From Polytrichum commune (Eukaryota; Streptophyta; Polytrichopsida; Polytrichales; Polytrichaceae), in assembly GCA_950295325.1 (NCBI GenBank), contig OX485805.1, forward strand, positions 23,421,501 through 23,485,500: DNA of 64,000 nt, read 5' to 3'. The notes under the pieces are model-generated. The model did not search any database and was not told where the DNA came from. It saw nothing but the letters and a program-made list of their open reading frames with translations. The first letter of the stretch is position 1. Each line of letters opens with the position of its first letter. Made by a program: the position numbers and the translations under genes. Positions 46,500 through 59,500 of the stretch are shown piece by piece.

Positions 46500-47035
46500 T
46501 ATTTCAATGTATGGTCTCAGGGCCACTTCACACACGAGCCAAGAGCCGTGACCATGTAATCGTGAGAGCCCAAAAGAGAGTGTCCAAAGGCCATCCCAAC
46601 ACACCTCCAAAATCATGTAGTGTGGTCACGGACCCTTAAGTGTATTGTGAAGCCATATGTGACCGGGTCCTCAACCAAATGCTATTTTAATGGATTTCTA
46701 TTCATGCGGGTCCTCATACATGATAACATAGACTAAATCAATGGTTGTGAGCGTTCGAAGTGCCATGGTCTCTCAGCAATTTTGTGTTAGGCCCACCTCC
46801 AAGAGGTGGTTTTTGAAAATTATTCAAGTGACCATGAAACATGATCCTTTCGATGCCATGTAGGAATCCATGTAGACTTTACATCCATCTTGCATTCAAA
46901 TACTCCGTTGGTCCCTCAAGCGTAGTGTGAAGTGAACTTGGACCGGCTCCGCCTTTTCCACCAATGAGAGTGCTTGAAGTGCAATGGTCGCATGCTCTCA
47001 ATCTTGTGTGTGAAGTGGCCCTCAAACGAAACAAC
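46500..47035. repeat. interspersed repeat cluster
   Basis: Two or three diverged copies of a segment contain 'cacacgagccaagagccgtga', 'cgaagtgccatggtc' and 'cttgtgtgtgaagtggccct'. Relatives lie at about 7815-7905 and 20036-20135. No coding content was recognised. Confidence 0.6.
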
Positions 47036-47579
47036 TTGATGGTTTTGGTTATTTATTGGCTCTGTCTGTAGGACAGAGACTATGCTTCAACTTCTTCGTT
47101 TCAAGAGCAAATTGCCTAACTACTTTGTGTTCACACTTGGACGTTACTTGTTCTTGTTATTTTTGGTCCACTGTACTTTATGTGTATGTTATATATATAT
47201 ATATAAGTGCTCCCTAAAATGCATTGAAAGAAATCTAGTTAACTGTAGTTATTTTGGCAGTTCTTGATTATGTATTTAAAAAATTTCGGGTGATAAATGA
47301 GTAGCTTCGATCCTTGACCTGTATTTGAGAAGAAGGTGCACAAAATCCAAGAAAGGTTTGGTATAGTGAATAGCCATGAATTGGCATGAGCAAAGTGGAC
47401 AACTACAATTGCAGTCTTTCATAATAAAGGACAAAGCCTCACGGTTCTACCGTTTTCTTGTTTATTTATTTATTAAATTTGTAAGTGATTTTATCGACAA
47501 CGAAATTGCAATATGGTGATTTTCAAGGGCATGAGAAGGGTATGAGAAGAAACATAGGGTTTATGGGGTCCATAATCGA

Positions 47580-47736
47580 CATAACATTATTCAAATTCAT
47601 AACAATGTTATGTGGGATTGACAATATTCCACATAATATTCCCGGATATTCCCCATATTTAATCTTAATATAGGAAATATTATGTGAAATATTATCAGTC
47701 CCACAAAACATTATTATAGATTTGAACAATGTTATG
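47580..47736. mobile_element. 157-bp foldback MITE, copy 2
   Basis: The inverted arms start CATAACATTATTCAAATTCA on the left, with the complement of …gaacaatgttatg on the right. It has the same length as the copy at 21445-21601. Both carry ACAATGTT[AT]TGTGGGA in the left arm. Confidence 0.82.
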
Positions 47737-48790
47737 AAAGCATTCACTCCTTGATTGCTATACTATAATGCATAGGAGCACAACATTTATGCCTTCACAA
47801 TATTGTTTCTTTATGTTTGCATAATAAACATAAATATATGTGTGCTCAGTAACAATGGGTGTGGAAGGTGTAAGAGACCAACATTGACAATAAATGGCCA
47901 TTCAAATAGTTAGGAACATTTGTAATGCGTATGAGAACTTTGTGTATGAAAAACCTCTTGCCTTTTGATGGTCGCATAATGAATAATTGTCACTCACACT
48001 TATAACCTTTAATCACCAGTGCGGCATAAACTATAACTAGTTTTTAAACATGGGGCCTAGCATAACATTGCGCAACAACATGGGTTCTCATAATGTAACA
48101 ATGGGATGATGGGAGTTCAATTTGAATTTGAGTCTCCCTGCACATCTTTTCGAGCATCTGACAGTTATATTTTGAAGGTTCATATAATGAATGATAAGCG
48201 TTGAGTAATGTTATGAGCGAAGAAGTGAAGTGTTATATGATTGACATGATAAAAACAAAGAACCTAGTTGTATAATTAATATAAACTTAGAGTCATATCA
48301 AGAAACGGAAGAGATAGAGAATACATGTTCCAACAACTCAATATTACACATGGGATGGTTGTTGTAGGTGAGGGCACCTATCATGAACCATGACCTCTGA
48401 TGGATTCTACTGCATACGTACATGTTCATTATTCTAAAAAAACCATGATAAATCATCTATAGTAACTTTCACATAAAAAATAATCATAAGATACTACTAA
48501 CAGTGACTTCCAAAACAACAAGATAAACTCTTGTGTTGCTTATTGGGATTTGCTAATGTACTCATTTAAATCTTATTTTGGTTATATGATTGCTACATAT
48601 GTTGGGATCCAAAAATGATCCATATTGAATACATGCACTCGCCTTAACCTACAAAGTTGAACCACCTATTCCCGATTAGGATCCCATTGGGAAACCATAG
48701 GGTGGCATAATTTTGATCGGGTTCGGATTGATTTCGGTAATTTCTTTTCTTGGGTGGTTAACATAAAGTTCCATGTTTCACGGGTTCCAA
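47737..48790. other. intergenic, no gene recognised
   Basis: Short frames only. Confidence 0.55.
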
Positions 48791-48792
48791 GG

Positions 48793-48908
48793 GTTAGTTT
48801 CCATGTAGGTTGCTTGCCCATCATATTCTAGTTGAAATGTAGATGCCACCAAGTGGAATCTACATTTCCACTAGAATCTGATGAGCAAGCAACCTACATG
48901 AAAACTGA
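48793..48908. repeat. 116-bp hairpin-forming inverted repeat
   Basis: Arms of about 50 bp (48793-48843 and 48859-48908) pair with only a few mismatches around a loop of about 15 nt. The arm core is CATGTAGGTTGCTTGC. Confidence 0.88.
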
Positions 48909-48909
48909 C

Positions 48910-49700
48910 TCCAAGTCTTTAACCTCGGTTACAGTATCACCGAGGAATCGATTGTGCCATGATCCACATCCCCGATTTGAGTGCTAAAGCGAGGAGGAAA
49001 TTATCTCAAAATCAGCGGTTACGACAAACTCTAGACATTGGTAATGTGTTCGGACCAACTTTTGACTTCTAAATTCACAATAATTTCAAATTTAGGGATT
49101 AAATTACCAAAAAAATTGCAAGCCTCTTGATTTCTATCATCCTACACGGGGAGAATTTGCACCGCCTTATATTTCTCCAGTTTTGGCGCAAAATCTCTTA
49201 AGTGATCGGTTTTGGGCACCTCTACTCTAGATTTATAACATCATATCGCCCTTCACAATGTTATTAGATTAATACCCATTTCGTCACTTGTCATCGAGTG
49301 GACTTAAAACCCCACATAAAAACAACCCATAAAATAGAAATAACCACTTACAAATGCCCAAAAAACTTATAGTCACGAACATCACCTCTTTATCCCACTT
49401 GTCACGTCAATTGCCCTCGGATGCCACTCGGGCGCCAACAATGCACACGATTGGGCCACGTGGGACTCCAATCATGAGTCTAGAACTCACATCATAGAAG
49501 TGGCCAAGTTTGTACTACCATGAAACAACCATGGTCACGGCCGTTACCCCGGGGACTAACATTCCCAATCTTCCTACCTTAAGGCGCCGTCCAGGAGTCC
49601 TCACGATCCGAAGCGCACACAACAAGCAGGCGTCCGTCAAGTAAGCCGGAAGCGCAGTACCGACCGGTGGTTGCTAAGGTCCCCTGGAGGAAGTTCAACC
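48910..49700. other. intergenic, probably includes the promoter of the CCCH gene
   Basis: No gene recognised. Base composition turns GC-rich from about 49540 onward. Confidence 0.5.
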
Positions 49701-50171
49701 GCCAATGACTGGGCGACCGGAGGATGGAGGGAGAGAAGGTGAGCCACTGGTTCGTCTTGTGGCGTGCTTCGCTCGGCGACCTTGGGACGGAGGAGGGGGA
49801 AGGGAGTTGGAGATGGCAGAGGAAGATGGATACGGCGACCGGAGGACGGGGAGGAGGGTTTGGGCGACTGGTGGATTGGGGTAGTGACCGGTGCATGGGA
49901 GATCATGTGTAGCACAAGCTTCGGCGGCGACCCGGGGACGGGGAAGGGTGGTTTGTCTCTCTTTGGGCAGGGTGAAGGGAGTTGGGGATGGCTGGGGGAG
50001 ATGACTGTAGCGACTAGAGGACGGGGGAGAGGAGTGTGGGCGACTGGCGGATCTGAGTAATGACTGGTGGACGAGGGGCCGGTGGCGGTAAGAATTGTAG
50101 CATCCCGAGGACGGCAACCGAGGGGCGGCGGAGGGTGTTGTCTCTCGGGGGCAGGGGAAAGGGAGTTGGAG
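49700..50171 (+). repeat. GC-rich tandem repeat of about 180 bp ending at the CCCH start codon
   Basis: The word GGGAGTTGG[AG]GATGGC recurs at about 49800, 49977 and 50160, spaced about 180 bp. It is separated by related 'gcgac-gaggacggg' sequence. A partial copy lies further upstream. The third occurrence contains the proposed ATG (50172). The long minus-strand Pro-Ser-rich frames here are shadows of this repeat. Confidence 0.85.
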
Positions 50172-50557
50172 ATGGCAGGAGCGAGCTCAGTTGCGTTGCT
50201 GGCTATGGCGACCACGAATCAGCAAGTAATGTACGCCGTTGCGGCTCCGCAACAGGCCGTGCAATACGAGTACTACACGCCGCAGGCAAGCTATGCCGCA
50301 CCACCGCCGCAATCTGCGCCCCAGCAGCAGCAGCAGCAATATGGCGGGGCACCTCAGCAGGCCCCAGCCGCAACCGCTACAGCAGCCTCCTCTGCGGCCG
50401 CGTACGATCAGCCCGCGGACGCAGGGGCCAAACGCCCCGCGGAAGAAGGTAGACAATCCTTGTATTATTTTCGATCGCACCTTAATTCCTGACTCGGATT
50501 GAAATTTCTTTCGTCATTTCTTCTTCTTCTTCTTCTTCTTCGTCAAAAATTAAATGA

Positions 50558-50588
<31 letters not shown>

Positions 50589-53500
50589 TCTTATCGTGCG
50601 TTGAAATAGCGATGCTGAATTGGATTGTACCGAGGGTTTGAAATGGTGTTTGAGATGACTCTGGTCTGTGTCACATCCCATTTGTTCCATTAATGACGAG
50701 AGCATTGTGCCGCGCTGATTATTACTAGTATAAGTATTGAGTCGGTGCGTTTTCTTTACTTCTTGTTCCTTCCTTTCGTTGCTAGGCTGTGTTACATTAT
50801 GAGCACGTGTTCCTCGTGCGGTTCTGTGATTAATGGACCCGGTTGCATGAGAGGGAGGAAGTTTTGTGTCTGGTTGAAGGAAGTTTTGCATAGCGACGAT
50901 CGTAAGTGTTTTTTTTTTCTTCTTTTGTCTCATTCTCATCGGCGTGCGGTTACCGCAGATAGAATTGCGATCGCCATTGTATTGTGGTTTTCTCGATGTT
51001 CTCAATGTGGACGTGATTGTAGTTTTTCTGACGCGGAGATGAAATTCTGATGTAGTTAGTTAGTTGGTTAGTTAGTTAGTTAGTGTTATGGGTGCAATCA
51101 CTTCTCAAGGTGTAGTGGTTCCAATGCAAGAGGTTGGTCACAGCACGATGATGCTGTAAATTTCTCCACCGCGTAGGTCATAACAAATACTATTCTGAGG
51201 AATGCAACCGGTTTGCAGTTCATGCAGTTTCTGTCTCTCGTGCTTTTTCATATGCACCAACTTAAAGCGATGTGTGTATGTGTGCCCCACTGCAATTTTA
51301 CGATATGTGCAGTTTTTGATGTGCACGTGAAGTTTTGATGTATTTAGTGTTATGAGTGCAATCACTTCTCAAGGTGTAATGGTTCCAATGCAAGAGGTTA
51401 GTAACAGCACGATGATGCTGTAAATTTCTCCACCGCGTAGGTCACAACAAATTAAGAGGAATGCAACTGGTTTGCAGTCCACGCAGTTTCTGTCTTTCGT
51501 GCTTTTTCCATATGCACCGACCTCAGAAATAAGTATATGTGTGCCCACTGGAGTTTTATGATATGTGTTATTTCTTTGATGCGCATGCTAAACTTTTGAT
51601 GTAGTTAGTGTTATGAGTGCAATCACTTCTCAAGCTGTAATGGTTTCAATGCAAGAGGTTGATCACATCACGATGATGCTGTAATTTTGTCCACCGCGTA
51701 GGTCGCAACCGATTTTGTTATCAGAAATGCAACCGGTTTACAGTCCACGTAGTTTCTGTCGCTCGTGCTTTCTCATATGCACCTACTCTAGAAATGAGAA
51801 TGTGTCCCGCTGGAATTTTTTGGTATGCGTGGTGTCCAAGAGAGTGTAGGACATTCTGCAATGAATACGAAATTGCTGTTTCTCTCTTAACGCCACTAAT
51901 GCTGCTGTTGGGCTATTTTAAATTTTCTGAATTGATATCGTCAACCGAGTATTTTTCATTTGAGTGTGAAGAAATCTTGCTTGTTTGAAAAGCTTTTTCT
52001 GCTCCTACTGCTATTTTATGATGTGAATAATAGCACCTACCTACATCCACTATGCAGTTTCCTGTGTTTTACAGAACCTTATTACTGCCCATAGTAGTTG
52101 GGAAAAATATAGCAACAATTATATTGACCCCTTTCTGAGATCTGAGAAATATAGCTCCTCTTACAATGCTGTTAAATGCTCTTTTTCCTACGAATATATT
52201 GAGATAGATTTTTTCTCATGAGGAAGTACACAAGGTTTTGATTACTGGATTTATGCTCTTAGTATGCTCGGAGGAAGCATTGATATATTTAAATTCCTTA
52301 CAGGATGATAAACATCTATAGCAATACAGCTCTACATATGTATCGCATGTCTTATGTCTGATTGATTACCTCTTTCAGACTATAGAGGGGATGCGAGATT
52401 GAACATGTTCTTTGCAACTTGAAGTGTCCTCCGTTTGCTTACCTGACTGAAGGTATATACTCAGAGGAGAGTACAGTATATACAAAACAAACTATCCATT
52501 GGGGAGCATTATTCTTGTCTGTACATGGATGTCAAATTTTACCATGGGTAAAGAAATCAGGGGTCATTCATGTTAAGGGGTTGGTGTTGAGCTCGCAGTA
52601 GTCAATCAAATTACATCAACTTTGATGCTTCAAGGCCCATTGATGAACAATGTTCATTGTCCTTACTTAACTTGTTTGGTCTGTGGTTTTCCACATTTAC
52701 ACCTCATCTGTTGCTCAATTGAAAGTCTTTTCATTGGCCAACAGTATTCTTTCAACATCAATTCTTTACTCTACTTAAACTTGCAGTTCAGTGTAATGGA
52801 AAAATTAATTAGCTTTCTAGTGGACACACTGCTTTCAAATCAGAGTTTCAGATTCTTTTATCTAGTTTGAATCCTGCAGTGGAGAGTAAGTCCTACAATC
52901 TCTTTGAATTCTCTTCTCCATGTTGTTTGTGATAACAAACCGATACACATACCTGAAGATAAATAGCTTCCACGACTAGGGCACTTGTCATGCTTGAAAT
53001 TGAGGAGACTTCAAGAGAGCGTCAACTGAAAGACAAATGAAGTGTCTTTGTTCAGTTTTTGTAACGTTTACTTATTGCAAATTGTTACGGATGTTTTGTG
53101 ACATTTGTTGTGTCTGTTGTCTATTTTTCTATTGCACGTAACATGTTATCTCAAAATGAGATTTCAAGCTAATCGCTGATGACTGAATTATGGATTTGTT
53201 GTTGAAGCATGTGTGTGAGACTCACCTGTGATCTGAATACACATATCCAAATTTTCTGGATAAATTAGGGTAAACCATTACCAACAGAGTTCTGTAGAAT
53301 CTTTGGGAATACATAATCATATCTAACGATCCCTCCACAACCCAGTCATAGCCTTCCACAAAGTTGCTGTGATTATGTCCCTACTCTTCACTGCAGATTT
53401 TCAGATTCTGCTTGTGATAGGTTGAACAATGACAATCATTAGACATTCTAGGGTACTTGACTATCTGTTGTTTTTGCTTCAGTCTGGAGGCAGTTTATAT

Positions 53501-56500
53501 CTGACATTTATTTTGCATTTCAAGTCTACAATTTGTCATTGTTGAGGGGCTTGATTACGTGTAACTGCTTCTTTTGCCTTCTGTGTTTCATTTTCTGCTG
53601 TCAAAATATTTACCTGCACGGTAGCGAGTTTCAAGATTCTCAATGTGATGTCTATTATGTGATTTTGGTTTGTCCTTGAGGAGGCAGAGTTTTTCTAAAA
53701 GAACACTCTCTGAAAATGTAGTTTTCTCATGTCTGAAATTATATTCATTGCCCAGACTTTTGGCACCCTAACATTGCTATGCTTTATGGAGGTGAGTAAT
53801 TCATACTTTGTGGTTAATAACACAAAGCAGCATTCCACCCTCAACTTGTTTAATGGAAGTTTAACTTAGAGGCTAGTGCAAGTTTCATCTGCTCACTGTA
53901 GTATTGTGGCATTTGTCTTCTGTTGTCATATATTTGTTCTTCTTGTCAGCTATGTGATTCGAGTGAATGGTCTGTGACAATGTTAGCCTCATCACATTAA
54001 AATGTTGTAGTGTTGGCAAGCTCAGTAAGCGCTATACTTAAAATAGAATTGTAGGGTCTTCAAGTGTGTTTCAAAGATCTCGATAGTACAGAATCTGACC
54101 ATGGGTGTTGTTGTGCGTGCAAATGTACTATACTGGATGGCTACTACGTATATATCCTACGCTACTATCTACCTTCCATCGGTGTTCTGCACTACCTACT
54201 ACGGTCTGTATGATGTAATCTTCACCTTAATCCTCCTGTTTCTGTGCTTCTTACTATGCATTTAATAATAAATATTGTTGGTTTGTCTGTTTCATTCTCA
54301 ATTATGTCATAATGGTTCCAATCTTATAGCTTCGGGTGCTATGGCTGGACCTAATAAGAGGCCCCTGCCGGACAGTGCGGGGGGATCAGGAGAGATATAT
54401 CCTCAGAGACCTGGGGAGAAAATGTGTGCCTACTACATGACCACGCGCTCGTGCAGTTTCGGTGTTACCTGCCGATTTGATCATCCAGCGTGGGTGCCAG
54501 TGGGTGGCATCCCCAGCTGGAAGGAGGTTGAGTACTTACCCTCAGTGTATTTCTGTGATGTTAGGTCTCATTGACAACCTGGTGTACTCTTGTATAATTG
54601 TAAGGTCTGGTGGCCCTCGATGTGGCACTTGGTTGGCGCTTCTGTATCCTCAAGTCTCAGGCGGATGAATCCTTTCACACCTAGTGAAGGAAGTGACTCT
54701 TACCTTGAACCCCAACCAGGGAATACAATACTCCACCTAATGTCTGTTGACAGGAGATATGAAGTAGTTGAAATGAATTACATGCAGTCTGGATAATAAA
54801 ATCTATCAGTCTATCTTGAAGGTGAATACAATGAGGAAGGTTGAAATACATGTCTTCACCAAAATATGGGTTTATCTAAATTACTGTGCATGCCCCTCAA
54901 ATGAAGGCTAGAGCTTCCCCCTGATTTTGTGAAGTCATCCGTTCAGAAGGTGAAAACGCAGTGAACTATTTTAATACCCTGAAAACAACATGTTTTAGCT
55001 ATTTGGTCTCAGAAAATGGCATCTGAGATCCCAAATTAGTCTAGCGAGACCAAGTTAGACTGAACTAACCATAAACCCATATGGGACTTATTTTTACTAG
55101 AGCCCCTTCATCCACAATGGACGAGTTTCCATAGTCGGGAGAGAGCCCTCAGATGAACACCTTGTGGCCAAATTGTCTCAAGTAATTGTTGAAATTGAAA
55201 GCAGCATAGGATATACTTCCTTTCTCCTGTTCCTGTCTATAAGTATCATGTTCAAACTGTGCTCTACAGGGAGTTCACCCTATAGAGTGAGTCAAGTCCG
55301 TCTCACTGGAGAGCAACTGCAGCATCCGAATAATCTATTTATTCAGCAATTCATTCAGTGACTTCAAGGTTGCCAAAGAAGCCCCAAGAAGCATGTCAAG
55401 AGACTCCGTCAATCTATCCTATGTGCACAGGGATATTTTACACTCACTTGCTGCTTAAGTATGCACCCACAGGCCTCAGTGATGTCTTTCCATTTCTTGG
55501 GGGACATATCTCCATCTATTAACCTGCAGGTTCAGTTCCTATGTCATCTTGAGTGTCTGAATTTCATGAGAATCAGGTGATTGAAACGAGCAGTATCAGC
55601 TAATTGCAGTTGGTGGGAGTTGTCTACTCAAATCAAAAGGGGGTGAAATGGGTGACCAGGTCACAGCCATCGGGACGCCTGTAGATCCAGCCACTTTACC
55701 TCAACGACCAACAGAACCTGACTGTGCAGTAAGTTCCTTATTTGTGACTTATAATCCTAGCTCAATGTATTTGGAGCCTTCATAACATCTTCATTTTCTT
55801 GAAGTTTTGCAACATTTATTATTAATTCAAACCAATTGCAGTTTATCAGTTAAATTGAAGAGTTATGAAACTCCAACAGAAGCACATCATAGCATTTCTT
55901 GTGGAAGTGCTGTTCCCCCAAGTAGAACATTGTGACTGCACAAATAAAAGTCAGGTCGATTTTGAAGGTTGACATGCAGAAAGTATTGTTCTCTAAAAAA
56001 ATGCATATATGTCTTTAAGCAAATCTGAAGCAATAAAATCGAGTGTAACTACATGATCATGGCCAGTCACTACGGTTCCTTCCCTTCACTCAAGCCTTGC
56101 AGAGAGAAAGTAGGTGGTAACACATTGTTGTACACTCGATAACAATATTTAACTGACAAGCAATAATCTGTATGCTTGTGCAGTATTTTGTGAAAACAGG
56201 AGAGTGCAGGTATGGGGCCAAATGCAGATTTAACCATCCGAAAGACAAGTCTCAACCAAGCAGCACTGATGACCAGGCTGCTACAGCTACGGCTACTGCT
56301 ACTGCTACTGCTGCTGCCGCTTTTGCGTCTCTTCCAGTCAAACCAGCAACCTCATTCAACTCAAAGGGCTTACCTGTGCGACCTGTGAGTGACAGGCCTC
56401 CATTCACCTTCTGTGCCACATCCGGTTATGGTGTCAAAATGTGGGTTAGGGATTAGTTATAACCTTTCACTGCCTATTTTAATATCTGAAAATGACTGGA

Positions 56501-59500
56501 GCTTATTGGGTCAATAACCAACTTCGAGCTAAATTTGTGAACCATGCACTGTTGTGTTATCTTGTGCCAATTTGTTTATAGTTATTTGTCTAATGCTTGA
56601 TTTTATGCTCTCTCCTTATTTTCAGTGTTTTCAAATTGGGGTCCACTAATAGCAGCTGAAGTGTAACTTTAGCAACTCATATAATGATTTTCTTTTTATA
56701 TAGAAGACTTGGTGATATGGACATGTGCATTTATAACCTTGAAAGCTTTGAAAATCTTCAACAACTCTTGGGTTTTTACGTTGGTCACCAGGACACCAAG
56801 TGACCTGCAGCTGCTTGTTGTTTCTTTTCCTGCTTTGAGAACTTTATCCTGGCACTAAAGAGGGTCATGATTGCACGTAAAACTTCACAGTACTGTCTTT
56901 GGGCTTTTTATGAAAGCATGTAAATCACAAGTATGGCAATAAGTTTACAGGATATGTTTTTGATAATATGTGTTTTATGCAATTCCTAGTCAAAGAAGCT
57001 TGGACATTCAAGCCTGTACCTGTGTTTTGCAGGGGGAGGGTAACTGTGTATTCTATGGCAAAACAGGAAGGTTTGTAGGTCTATCATCTAAGTGTATTTC
57101 ACAAGTTGACTTGCTATTACTCCTTTCCTTTATCTGTACGTGATGATGGTGTCTTGTCTCTTTACTGCAACAGATAGATCCTGACATAGAGTAGGTCGTC
57201 TTTGGGGTGAACAGCTGTAAGTATGGTGTGGCATGCCGTTACAACCATCCAGAAATTTTACTAACAGGTATTAATACTGTCCTAAACTCCTTACTTATTA
57301 CAGCTAGGCTATGTGGTTCAAGTTATTCTCAAGTGTTTTCCTTCTGTAGATTGTCTTCAATCTACAGAATTATCTCACCTTACATGACTCCACTGTCTTG
57401 ACCTGACTCATCCTTACATAAATAGATGCTGAAAGATATTTGTCGTAATACTCTGGCAAATTCAAACACCTGATGCTGTATAGTTATTTTCTGAATACGG
57501 GATACGGGAACTCTACTCTCAGCCAGATTCTCTGTTTGATTTCTAGCTGTTTTTGCATCATGGTTTCTCTTCTTTCCTCTAGCAGGAGGCAGAACTGGGG
57601 CGACTCTTCAACCACAACAAGGTGTTTATGCACAACCACAACAACAGGCATCTGTGCAGTATCAAATGGTTCAGGTAATTTTGCTTGCTCTTACAGGTGA
57701 AGTGTGTTAACTTGCAAGGTTCTGTAGGACATACAGTAGTTTGTCAGATTTGACAAGTGTACTTGCTTAATGCATCTTCAAACGACATGTATTTAATTCA
57801 CTCAGAAACAAGACAGGGGCACCTTGTTACAAGATCTGCTCTAGGTCAATTGGTTCCTAATCAAATGGCATTCTTATTGCTTACTTTGGTTTTTGCTGCT
57901 CCAACTTAATGCTGAAGACGTCCTTCTTGGTTGGGTGAGGTGGGGCAGCCAGTGCCAGCCACACAGGAATATTCGTATTCTACTACAACATCCACCTACC
58001 CTACTACAACACCTACTTATACTGGTGCAGCCTCTGTATATCAAAACACTGCGCCTGCCTATCCCACTGCAACTTCCACATATTCTAATGCAGCTTCTGC
58101 ATACCCTCCTAATGCAACATCTTCCTATCCCAGTCAAGTTATGCAGACTGGAACAGAATATGTGTACCCTGGAAGCATGCAAGTCTACCCTGCAGGAACA
58201 CCTACCCAATCTTACCCGCAAGGAACTTCCACCCAAGCTTACTCTCAAGGGACAACTACCCAAACTTATCCCCAAGGAACATCCTCTCTAGCTTATGTTC
58301 AAGGGAACCAAGCCTACCCTTCAGGAACCAGTGCACAAGCATATCCTCCAGGAACATCTCCTCAAAGTTACCAACAAGGATCACCTGCTCAAGCTTACCC
58401 TCCTTCTGGAACCCCAACACAAACTTCACAAACTTACCCTCCAGGAACTACCTCACAAACTTACCCTTCAGGATCAGTGTCACAAACTTACCCTCCTGGG
58501 TCAAATGGACAGTCATATCCTCCAGGAACGCCCACAACGCAGACTTACCCTCCAGGAACTCCCACTGCACAGCCATATCCCCCCGGAACCTCCATGCAAG
58601 CTTACCCTCCAGGAACATCTGCACAGGCTAGTGTGGAGTATCCTTATACTCAACAACAACCTCATTCAGAATATGCTTATCCCTGTCAGCAATCAGGCCA
58701 GCCAGGGACAGACTATTCTTATGGTACAGAACCTTCTCTAGCAGTGACAGATCAGTACACTAGTTATCCTATGGATACATCTGGGCAACAGACTTCAGAG
58801 TATTCGTATACTACTGTCACCCCTGTGCAGGCTCCACAAGAGTATGCTTATGCTGCGGCGCAAGCATATCAAAATCCAGTTCAAGCAATCTATTCAACAA
58901 TGTCACTGCCACATCCTCAGCGGCCAGGGGAGCCTGACTGTACTGTACGTTCCTCACAAATCTCAAGCTATCTCTTTTCATACTTAGGAATGCCAGTATG
59001 GGCTATAAGGTTCATGATTGGTTGACATCACGGAGTCACCACATACATAAACAGTTAGAACAATACTTATGTTCTGAAAAAGTACTTTTTACACATTTAA
59101 TATGCACAAATTTTGCCAACCTCTATGACAGGGAGGCTATCCCGCAGTAATTATATCCTATAATGTGCTGTTTTCCACTCGGAGGCAACAGATCCGTCAA
59201 GTCTTGTCAAACAAGTTACTCTAGTACACAGGTGTGCCAAGCTCATGTAGTTGCAACTCTGCAGTTGTGGATAATTGAAATCTAGACTGGTCGCTCAATG
59301 TGGGGAAGATTGCGACTAAACTCCTGGACAGAGGGCCTGATCATTCAAGAGCCACACATGAGAAATAATCAATAATGAAATATGCGATTGATCTTTGTAG
59401 GTCCTACTTGAAAATTTCGAGGCGTCTTGGTTAGACACTGATTGGAGCATTTAGAGAGCTACCAAATTTGAGGCAATAAGGTTTGGAGAAGTTTATCATC

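Noticed and set aside
49637-50215. Long Pro/Ser-rich minus-strand frames
   Set aside because: They are shadows of a GC-rich tandem repeat upstream of the CCCH gene, with no domain and no supporting splice or start context.
57874-58291. Cys/Arg-rich minus frame and Leu-rich plus frame over exon 8
   Set aside because: Both are alternative-frame readings of the nonapeptide repeat exon.
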